From the NCBI GenBank assembly GCA_028690665.1, contig JAQVAV010000015.1, forward strand, positions 26,896-90,895: a stretch of DNA of 64,000 bases, read 5' to 3'. The notes below the pieces were generated by a model, which worked only from the letters and a program-made list of their open reading frames with translations, made no database searches and was not told where the DNA came from. The position numbers and the translations under genes are program-made. Every line of letters starts with the position of its first letter. Position 1 is the first letter of the stretch. The DNA comes from Paludibacter sp. Its GTDB lineage: Bacteria; Bacteroidota; Bacteroidia; Bacteroidales; Paludibacteraceae. Below are positions 9,639 to 17,924 of the stretch, one piece after another.

Positions 9639-11111
9639 TTATTTTGTTCTAGTTAAATATCGATAATAATTTGCTTCCCAGTCTTCCCGATGTTCAGGTT
9701 CAAACACAACCAAATCAACAGACTCCCGGATACTATTCCGCATAGATTGAATATCAGCATAAAGTCCGTTTGTTTTTGCCTGAACCATAATATTGCCAAT
9801 AGCAGTAGCCTCCATAGGCCCTGCATACACAGGAATTCCCAAAGCATTTGCAGTAAACTGGTTCAGCATAACATTTTTAGATCCGCCACCAATAACATGT
9901 AAGCTATCAATCGGGAAATCAGCAAAGGATTTCAGACTATCAAGCACCTCTTTATATCTGAATGCGAGGCTTTCAAAAATACAACGGGTAATCTCGGCTT
10001 TCGTGCGGGGAATGACCTGAGAGGTTTTTTCACAAAAGTTTTGAATGGCTTTCACCATCGATACAGGGTTGGCAAAATCGGGTGCATCCGGATTAATAAA
10101 ACTAATAAATCCATCGGTCTCTTTTGCATCAGCAATCAATTGCCCGTAAGAATTTTCTTCTGAGTTTGTTCCCCATTCCAAGCGGCATCTTTCGAGCAAC
10201 CACATTCCGCATATATTTTTGAGAAAACGAATCGTTCCCTCAACACCTCCTTCGTTGGTAAAATTTTGCAAGAAACTTTCATCCGTAATAATCGGTTGAT
10301 TAGTTTCGATACCCATCAATGACCATGTTCCGGAACTCAGATAAGCAAAATTTTTTCCCTGTGCCGGAACAGCAGCAACTGCAGAACCGGTATCGTGACC
10401 AGCTACAGCAATAACCGGAACAGCTCCCAACCCGGTTTGTTTCTGAACCGATTCTGACAATTCGCCAATCACTTCTCCGGGAAAAACAAACTTTCCGAAA
10501 TTTTCTTCTGTCAATCCCAACGCTTTTAGCAATACGTTGTCAAAACCTTTTGCCTTTGCATCAAGCATTTGTGAGGTAGAAGCAATGGTGTATTCCGTAA
10601 CCATTTTACCGGTAAGCATATAGGAAAGGGCATCCGGCATGAAAAGGATTTTATCTGCCACAGGAAGAATTGCAGAGTTATGCTCTTTCATTGCTGACAA
10701 CTGGAACAACGAATTAAAATTCATGAACTGAATTCCGGTTGTTTGATATACCTGATCACGCGAAATTTTCGTAAAAAATTTCGGCTGAGCATCATCTGTA
10801 TGCGGATCGCGGTAGCTATACGGATTTCCGAGAATTTCTCCATTTTTGTCAAAACAAACAAAATCGACTCCCCATGTATCAATACCGACAGATTCTATTT
10901 GAATGCCTTCATCTGCAATTATCTTTAATCCTTCGAGAATTGACTGGTACAAACCCAGAAAGTCCCAATAGAAATGTCCGTTTGCTTCAATAATTTTGTT
11001 TGGAAAACGATTAATTTCACGCAGTTCAATCGAACCGCTTTTAATCATTCCCAGAATTGTACGACCACTGGTGGCTCCAAGGTCTACTGCAAAAAAATTC
11101 GTGGTTTTCAT
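9639..11111 (-). CDS. rhaB: Rhamnulokinase (FGGY family)
   Basis: AVDLGATSGRTILG, VGIDTWGVDFVCFD, VAGHDTGSAVAAVPA, HVIGGGSKN. Confidence 0.95.
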   Translation of the reverse strand: MKTTNFFAVDLGATSGRTILGMIKSGSIELREINRFPNKIIEANGHFYWDFLGLYQSILEGLKIIADEGIQIESVGIDTWGVDFVCFDKNGEILGNPYSYRDPHTDDAQPKFFTKISRDQVYQTTGIQFMNFNSLFQLSAMKEHNSAILPVADKILFMPDALSYMLTGKMVTEYTIASTSQMLDAKAKGFDNVLLKALGLTEENFGKFVFPGEVIGELSESVQKQTGLGAVPVIAVAGHDTGSAVAAVPAQGKNFAYLSSGTWSLMGIETNQPIITDESFLQNFTNEGGVEGTIRFLKNICGMWLLERCRLEWGTNSEENSYGQLIADAKETDGFISFINPDAPDFANPVSMVKAIQNFCEKTSQVIPRTKAEITRCIFESLAFRYKEVLDSLKSFADFPIDSLHVIGGGSKNVMLNQFTANALGIPVYAGPMEATAIGNIMVQAKTNGLYADIQSMRNSIRESVDLVVFEPEHREDWEANYYRYLTRTK

Positions 11112-11236
11112 TTATTAAATAATCAGTTATATTTTGTTATTTATTTTTTGTTTATAAAATTTACGCAGCTGAACTTTTGAACTCAATCGCATAGTTTCAT
11201 TATGTTTCGACTCTCAACGTTTAACCCGGAATTTAG

Positions 11237-12667
11237 TTACAAATTCACTCCTACACAATTACTTATATCCGGTTTTTTCTGTTCTGTCCCCTCTACACTA
11301 AAATTTTCAAATGTCCAATTTTTAGCCCAACTGACTGAACCTGTATTTTTCCCTTCAAAATGTACATTCTTAAATACGAAATTATCGATTGTACTACTCT
11401 CAATACCCCCTACTTTCATACAAACAGCAGCATCTTTGACATCAATATTTTTGAAAATAATATTTCTGAATTTCGGAGTACCTTCCTTTGGGTCGACAGG
11501 CTCAAGCATTTTTTTCCAATACTCCGGAATACTGTCCGGAGTATAACCTTCAGGCAGCAAAGAATTGCTGTAAGCCGGATTCCAATTCAAATTTACCACA
11601 AACGGATTACGCACTCCCTCCATAGTAATATCAGACAGATAGATGTTTTCAATTACACCTCCGCGTTGTACAGTTGATTTAAAACGCAATCCGTATTTTG
11701 TTCCTACTCCTTTCAAGTTGTAAGCAACAACATTACGTATTCCTCCCGAAGTCTCGCTGCCACAAGTAAACAGTCCGTCGCCATGTCCGGCCACACAATC
11801 CCGGATTACAACATATTCGGTAGGTTTATTCACCCTCAAGCCATCAGCATCGCGCCCGGCTTTCAGGCAAAAATTATCGTCATTGCAGTTTATATTGCTG
11901 TTCTGGACAAGAATTTTTGTGGAAGAATCAATGTCAATACCGTCTGTACTTGGCCCACGGCCTTCGATATTATTGCTGATAATTACACCATCGACAGTAA
12001 TATGATCGGAGTAAAGAATGTGCAACGACCAAAATCCGGGTTGATAAAGTACAATATCTTTTACAGTAACATTTTTACAATTGGAAATAATAATTCCCTG
12101 CGGACGTTCGCAGTCATAGTCCACAATCCAGCGCAAACCTTTTGGGTCGTATTCCTGACGCATCATCCAATATTTGTCCCAGAAAATTTTTCCACGGCCA
12201 TTAATAACGCCATCTCCGGAAATAGCTGCATTTTTTTGCCCGATAATATTGACTAATCCTGCTGGCCACGTCATTTCAATGCCGGCAATGCGGGTATCAA
12301 TTTTTTTATAATCAGCGAGATTCTGACTTCCAATGATCATTGTTCCTTTGGAAATCTCAAAGTTCACATTACTTTTTACGAATACGGAACCAGAAAGATA
12401 AATACCGGGATGAAAGCTTACTTTGCCTCCACCATTGGTAGCACATACATCTATGGTTTTCTGAATAGCTTCGGTACAATCCATCACGGCATCGCCCACT
12501 GCACCAAAATCATTTACATAATAAATCTTAGAACTTTCGGGAAAGGATTTTGCACCCACATCTTTCATCCACGCAAAAGCAGGAAATTCGTTTTTTTCAT
12601 CTGCTTTGGCAAATGAACAGACGAGCAATATGAACACTAAAATTGGAGGAAATAACCTTTTCATCAA
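11237..12667 (-). CDS. GH28 family glycoside hydrolase (polygalacturonase-like)
   Basis: Signal peptide plus GH28 motifs (GPSTDGIDIDSS, NCNDDNFCLKAGRD, GHGDGLFTCGSETSGGIRNV). Confidence 0.92.
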   Translation of the reverse strand: MMKRLFPPILVFILLVCSFAKADEKNEFPAFAWMKDVGAKSFPESSKIYYVNDFGAVGDAVMDCTEAIQKTIDVCATNGGGKVSFHPGIYLSGSVFVKSNVNFEISKGTMIIGSQNLADYKKIDTRIAGIEMTWPAGLVNIIGQKNAAISGDGVINGRGKIFWDKYWMMRQEYDPKGLRWIVDYDCERPQGIIISNCKNVTVKDIVLYQPGFWSLHILYSDHITVDGVIISNNIEGRGPSTDGIDIDSSTKILVQNSNINCNDDNFCLKAGRDADGLRVNKPTEYVVIRDCVAGHGDGLFTCGSETSGGIRNVVAYNLKGVGTKYGLRFKSTVQRGGVIENIYLSDITMEGVRNPFVVNLNWNPAYSNSLLPEGYTPDSIPEYWKKMLEPVDPKEGTPKFRNIIFKNIDVKDAAVCMKVGGIESSTIDNFVFKNVHFEGKNTGSVSWAKNWTFENFSVEGTEQKKPDISNCVGVNL

Positions 12668-12690
12668 GTAGCAGACTTAAATTTATATTG

Positions 12691-12698
12691 CAAATGTA
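12691..12698 (-). promoter_or_regulatory. Candidate Bacteroidota -7 element TACATTTG for the GH28 gene
   Basis: Reverse complement of caaatgta matches TAnnTTTG ~25 bp upstream of the start codon; no well-spaced -33 TTTG. Confidence 0.4.
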
Positions 12699-12859
12699 TA
12701 TTTTACAGTCCCTTCGTTTATTACAAAATTTGATTTATTGCCTGTAATTTTTGGTAATACTGTAAAAAAGGGAAACATTACAAATAAAAAAATTAATCTG
12801 CATTTGTAACATGGAGATCTGTACCGTTAAATAGATAAATGTTCAACCGGTACTCTTTT

Positions 12860-13348
12860 TCAAAGGATAAAATGAGTCATATTTCGATCTGTTATAATTC
12901 CTTGTTTTTCAAAAATTTCTTTTGTTGCCAGTTCAAAATCGTTGAAATCAAATCCCGGGGCAACAGTACAACTTACAAGCCCGTAGCCTTTGGCATCGTG
13001 AAGCTGAGCAGCAAACCAACTGTTGGCCGGAACTATAATCTGAGGCTTCTCTCCGGCAAGCAGGTCATTTCCTAACTTCATTATTTTCAACTCATTATTT
13101 TCAATTATAAAAATATCAATCGCAGCTCCAGCATGGAAATGCCATATTTCATCTGATTTTATTCTATGAAAATGAGAAATGTCTTCATTTTCAAGTAAAA
13201 AATAGATTGCGGTGGAAACGTTTCTTTCATTTCCTTCGGGGGTAAGCAGTGTTTCAGCAGAACGGTACGTTTCTTTGTACCAGCCACCTTCGGGATGAGG
13301 CTGTAAATCAAGCTTTAATTTTATATTTTCTACAGTCATGCTATTCAA
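12860..13348 (-). CDS. Cupin domain-containing protein (DUF985 family)
   Basis: LDLQPHPEGGWYKETYRS ... SHFHRIKSDEIWHFHAGAAIDIFII ... GYGLVSCTVAPGFDFNDFELA. Confidence 0.9.
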   Translation of the reverse strand: MNSMTVENIKLKLDLQPHPEGGWYKETYRSAETLLTPEGNERNVSTAIYFLLENEDISHFHRIKSDEIWHFHAGAAIDIFIIENNELKIMKLGNDLLAGEKPQIIVPANSWFAAQLHDAKGYGLVSCTVAPGFDFNDFELATKEIFEKQGIITDRNMTHFIL

Positions 13349-13391
13349 AAATTATCGTTTCCGGCAAATGTACGAATTATATAAAAACGGA

Positions 13392-14945
13392 TTACTTTTC
13401 TATTTCTCCACTCACATTATCAAGCTTTACATTTTCGTAATTTTTCAGTTTTACGGCAGGTCCCTTTTGAGCTACAATGTCGACATTCTTCAACACAATG
13501 TTCCTGCTTTCCTTTATTTCGGCTCCATATTTTGAGGTAATCAATGCATTTTCCACGTAAATGCCTTCAATCGGATTTTCAGGCAAACCATTAAAATACA
13601 GTGCTCGGTTGGCATTGGCACAGCGAATATTTTTCACGTGTATATTCCGGAATGTAGGCGTAGTTTCATCTACTCCGGGCAAAACTCGTTTTATCGGATT
13701 TCCATTGGCATCTTCCATCATTTCAGCAGCAGATTTTCCCATATAATAAAGATCAAATAACAACGCTTCTGTTACAATATCAAACATACCGATATTATCA
13801 ATATAAATATTTTCGACAACTCCCCCGCGCCCACGTTTACTCTTAAAACGTAAACCGACATCTGTTCCGAGAAACTGGCAATTGCTGACTTTCATATTCT
13901 TTACTCCACCGGACATTTCACTGCCGACGACAAAACCTCCATGCCCTTTGAACACAGTACAATTATCCACAAGCAGATTCTCGCAGGGACGTGCACGACG
14001 ACGACCATCCTCATCTTTACCACTTTTAATGCAGATACCATCATCGCCTACATCAAAAGAAGAATTGACTATCAGTGAATTTTTACATGATTCCAGATCA
14101 ATACCATCACCATTGGCTGCATAAGCCGGATTGCGCACAGTTACACCATCGACAATCACATTTTCGCACATCAGAGGATGCAATGTCCATGCAGGGGAGT
14201 TTTGTACAAAAACACCCTGAATCATTACATTTTCACATTCGATAAAACTGACCATTACCGGACGCAGGAAGTCTTTAATAGCCATAAATTCCGCATCGGT
14301 TTTCAACCCGGCAGGGACATTCATGTTAGCAATACTGTCTCCTTTCAGATATTGAACGGATGGCATCCAATAATCCGGACGTTTAAATGCTCCACCCTGA
14401 GCAATAGTTCTTCTCCATTGTTTTTCAGTAACATCCTGTTTTTTCAATGGGCGCCAAAATTGCCCGTTACCGTCAATGGCTCCCTGACCTGTAATGGCAA
14501 TATTCGTCAGATTTCGTCCCGAAATTGGTGATTGGCAACGTTTTGTATCCAATCCTTCAAAAATGGTTTCAACCAATGGGTATAAACTTTTGTCCGGAGA
14601 AAAAAGAATAATAGCCCCTGCATCGAGATGCAGATTAACATTACTTTTAAAAACAATAGGCCCCGTGAACCATACCCCTACCGGTACATTTACAGTTCCT
14701 CCTCCTTTGGAAGAAACTGCATCGATAGCGTTGACAAAAGCGTTGGTACAAAGTTCCTGTCCATTACCTATGGCTCCGAAATCGGTAATTGAAACCGTAT
14801 ATTTGGGAAACTCCGGTATCTGTACCTTCGGCATTTCGAAGGGAAGATTTTTATAAAGATAATCGTATTTATATTTCGCTGCATGTAGCGAAAAAAAGCC
14901 CAGAACAACCATGCCGGCTGTCAATAAGTTTCTAAGTCTTGTCAT
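13392..14945 (-). CDS. GH28 family glycoside hydrolase (polygalacturonase/rhamnogalacturonase-like)
   Basis: ITDFGAIGNGQELCTNAF, ANGDGIDLESCKN, DVGDDGICIKSGKDEDGRRRARPCENL, GHGGFVVGSEMSGGVKN. Confidence 0.92.
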   Translation of the reverse strand: MTRLRNLLTAGMVVLGFFSLHAAKYKYDYLYKNLPFEMPKVQIPEFPKYTVSITDFGAIGNGQELCTNAFVNAIDAVSSKGGGTVNVPVGVWFTGPIVFKSNVNLHLDAGAIILFSPDKSLYPLVETIFEGLDTKRCQSPISGRNLTNIAITGQGAIDGNGQFWRPLKKQDVTEKQWRRTIAQGGAFKRPDYWMPSVQYLKGDSIANMNVPAGLKTDAEFMAIKDFLRPVMVSFIECENVMIQGVFVQNSPAWTLHPLMCENVIVDGVTVRNPAYAANGDGIDLESCKNSLIVNSSFDVGDDGICIKSGKDEDGRRRARPCENLLVDNCTVFKGHGGFVVGSEMSGGVKNMKVSNCQFLGTDVGLRFKSKRGRGGVVENIYIDNIGMFDIVTEALLFDLYYMGKSAAEMMEDANGNPIKRVLPGVDETTPTFRNIHVKNIRCANANRALYFNGLPENPIEGIYVENALITSKYGAEIKESRNIVLKNVDIVAQKGPAVKLKNYENVKLDNVSGEIEK

Positions 14946-15089
14946 ATTTTTATAAAGTGGTTAGTTGAGTTTTTTATTTTTCGTTTTAAAAGGTTTATTT
15001 CCGTATAGAGTTCACCGATTCATTAGCACATTATCCAATCAACCGTAGACTTTTGACTTATTTATCGTTCATCACTCACCATTATCTGA

Positions 15090-17894
15090 TTAATGCTTTA
15101 TCTTATAAACTTCAATAGTTACGGGCGAGCACAAGCCACTTTCCATCAGCTTCCAGTGCCCGTATCCTGTTTTTTTATAATTTCTGTCAACAAAATTGAT
15201 TTCCTTGAAAATACGCCAATCGACTCCACGACGATCATAATCGGCAATCCGGTTTGCGGGCAGGTTCGTGACTTCGATTCGCAGTTTATTCTCACCCGGT
15301 TTCAAATACTTGCCTATATTACATTCGAATGGAGCAGCCCATACGACACCGGCATTCTGACCATTGACACTCACCCGAGCACTTTCGCGAACATCTCCCA
15401 AGTTCAACAAATACATCCGGCTTTCATCAACTCTATCCAAATCAAAAGTTGTTTCATATACACCGGTACCTCCGTTCACCTTCAGTTTCTCGTTTTCCAA
15501 ATTTGTCCAGGAAGTTAATGTATCTAATCTGAAAGTATCTGCAATTTGAGGTTCACTTTGCACAAAACTTAAAGTCCACGGACGAACTAATGGCATATTT
15601 TGTACTTTCGCTCCTGTATATTTCCAATGGGTAAGTTGTATATCTTTATCCGTGAAAGTTTTCAGAATTAATGACGCCCCGGATTTCAACTGAAGATAAA
15701 CCTGCATTTTCCCATTCTGAATCCGCGTCAACGCTTTCCCTGTTTCACCAGTCATCGGATCAAAAATTTCAACGGATTTTACAGGTACCGATAAACTAAT
15801 CCAGGCATCAGTGTCATCCGGTTTAAGTGCTGAAACAAAGTAATGGTAACCGGTTTCATCAGAACGACGGATTGCATGTAGTCCATATTTAGTAATTATC
15901 TCTTCCGGTTGAACTCCAATGGCATCCAATGTTTTGCGATAATCAGTTCCGGTAATTACGAATCCTTTCTGAAACTTATTGATCTGAGTTGTACTGAAAT
16001 CTGTTGTTAATACGATTTTCTTCAGACTTTTATCAAAAACTTTACGTCTGCACTTCAACTTAGCAAAGCCGGGAACATCATTCGGATAATTGCCAATAAC
16101 GGCTATTTTGGCTCCCTGAACCACCAAATCGACGAGATGTTTTAATACTGGTTCCGGCATTTTATCAACCGAGGGTAATATCAACGCCATGTAACGTGCT
16201 CCGCTTTCGGTAACAATCTGTCCCTGCTCACAACGAGCAGACAGAATAAATTTATCTGAAATGTAATCCACATCATAACCGTTACTATAAATAGAATGTA
16301 CCACGTGAATAAACTCAGGCATTAACTTTTCCATTTGATGAATCGTAAACTGGAAAAAACGTCCTTCCTGATTGTTCCAAACATCATAAACCGGCAGGTA
16401 AACCAAAAAATCGTTATCCGGATTGCCACTTTGCAAAAAAGACTGGCAACGGGTAATATATTCCATCAAAGCAGGAGCATCCTGCCAGATAGTATTAGTT
16501 GGCGACATATCAATAGATGCATAAAATTTCCAGCCGGGCCAGGCTGCTTCACGTGGAGAATATGCCGTTCCGTGAAAATTCATGTGATTGACTCCCGCAA
16601 CAAACATCAAATCCAGATCAGGTTTACATTGCGACAAAGAAGTACGAAAATGTTCTGTCAGCCAGGTAAATGTTTCACTTGATACATATTGTTTTCCAGC
16701 AATATGAGCAGCCGATGAAGCATATTTGAGCATAGAAAGTTCCGAATCGTTTTTCCGGGTAAGTGAATCTTTGCGCAATCCTCTGATTCCGAAATCAGAC
16801 AGTCCAAATCCTTCAATTTCAGGCACATCGACAGTAGCATACAAATCAATCAGATTACCGGGAGAACCATGTGCCTGATTGCGGGTTTTACTACCATGAC
16901 TATGAGCCCAGTCAGTCCATTGGCGTGTAAAATTCTCAAGTAACAAGTCTGAAATTGTCTCTCGGTAGTCGGCTACAATCCTGCGTGTTTCATCCGTTCT
17001 TGTCTTTGACAAAAACAGAGGCAAATAATTTTCGAGTTTATAGCCCCGGCGTGTTTCAAATTGCTCAAAAAAATCTTCCGTCCAATCGGCTCCATAAACT
17101 TCGTATGAATCATTGAAAAAATTATGCGGATAAGCTGTTCCGGAAATATCGAAAGCTTTTTCGAAACGGCTCAGATAATTTTTTACGGCTTTCGACGAAA
17201 AATGATCCATAACATAACCTTCTCCGCCCGGAGCGGCCCGTTTTACTTTCTGAAAGGTTTTACCATTAAACACAGCAATAATTGTCCAGTTGCCTTTCGG
17301 TACTTTCCAGTTTATTTTTTCCGAAGCATTCACCTGTGAAGTCAAATTTACGACTTTCGTACCGTTATAAGCCATCAATCGTTGCAACCGGGCTACTTTC
17401 TGCTGGTCTTTCTCAACAGGAACAATTGTTTCTGAGAATAACGAACCTCCCTGCTTTTTATATTCTCTCACAAGCATTTTCGAAGCAGCATCTTCCTCGG
17501 TTACTTGAGGCCCGCCAAAAGGCCAGCCGGTGCCTGTATTCATATCGGTCTGAATGCCCAGATGATTATTAACCGATTCTGTAAATGAAAGCATTTTCAT
17601 CCATTTTCCAGAAAGAAACGGAATCTCATTGGCATCGTTATGCTGAACACCGTAAATCGGCGTTATCTCTACTGTACCTAATCCGGTACGCGCATATTCA
17701 TCCAGGTTATAGCGTAAATTAGCGGTGTCCACTGCACTCCCCATCCACCACCAACGTGTTCCGGGTTTCATTTCCGGCGAAACAGCCGGCCAGGAAAAGT
17801 CATCCTGCGCCATAACAACAAAAGCGTTACATAATACCGTGAATAAAACGATACTAAGTATTTTTTCCTTTATATAATGGGTTCTCATAAGCAT
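15090..17894 (-). CDS. GH106-like alpha-L-rhamnosidase
   Basis: 934 aa, signal peptide; MKPGTRWWWMGSAVD.., GLGTVEITPIYG.., FFNDSYEVYGADWTEDFFEQFETRRGY; C-terminal sugar-binding fold. Confidence 0.85.
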   Translation of the reverse strand: MLMRTHYIKEKILSIVLFTVLCNAFVVMAQDDFSWPAVSPEMKPGTRWWWMGSAVDTANLRYNLDEYARTGLGTVEITPIYGVQHNDANEIPFLSGKWMKMLSFTESVNNHLGIQTDMNTGTGWPFGGPQVTEEDAASKMLVREYKKQGGSLFSETIVPVEKDQQKVARLQRLMAYNGTKVVNLTSQVNASEKINWKVPKGNWTIIAVFNGKTFQKVKRAAPGGEGYVMDHFSSKAVKNYLSRFEKAFDISGTAYPHNFFNDSYEVYGADWTEDFFEQFETRRGYKLENYLPLFLSKTRTDETRRIVADYRETISDLLLENFTRQWTDWAHSHGSKTRNQAHGSPGNLIDLYATVDVPEIEGFGLSDFGIRGLRKDSLTRKNDSELSMLKYASSAAHIAGKQYVSSETFTWLTEHFRTSLSQCKPDLDLMFVAGVNHMNFHGTAYSPREAAWPGWKFYASIDMSPTNTIWQDAPALMEYITRCQSFLQSGNPDNDFLVYLPVYDVWNNQEGRFFQFTIHQMEKLMPEFIHVVHSIYSNGYDVDYISDKFILSARCEQGQIVTESGARYMALILPSVDKMPEPVLKHLVDLVVQGAKIAVIGNYPNDVPGFAKLKCRRKVFDKSLKKIVLTTDFSTTQINKFQKGFVITGTDYRKTLDAIGVQPEEIITKYGLHAIRRSDETGYHYFVSALKPDDTDAWISLSVPVKSVEIFDPMTGETGKALTRIQNGKMQVYLQLKSGASLILKTFTDKDIQLTHWKYTGAKVQNMPLVRPWTLSFVQSEPQIADTFRLDTLTSWTNLENEKLKVNGGTGVYETTFDLDRVDESRMYLLNLGDVRESARVSVNGQNAGVVWAAPFECNIGKYLKPGENKLRIEVTNLPANRIADYDRRGVDWRIFKEINFVDRNYKKTGYGHWKLMESGLCSPVTIEVYKIKH

Positions 17895-17924
17895 ACAAAA
17901 TGATTTTTACGAAATTTATGAACT

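Noticed and set aside
9690-10020. Plus-strand ORFs opposite rhaB (9690-9902, 9793-10020)
   Set aside because: Antisense shadows of a clearly coding minus-strand gene, no recognisable domain.
11360-12616. Plus-strand ORFs opposite GH28 (including 11783-12256, 157 aa)
   Set aside because: Antisense to a strong GH28 CDS; no family signature or ribosome-binding context.
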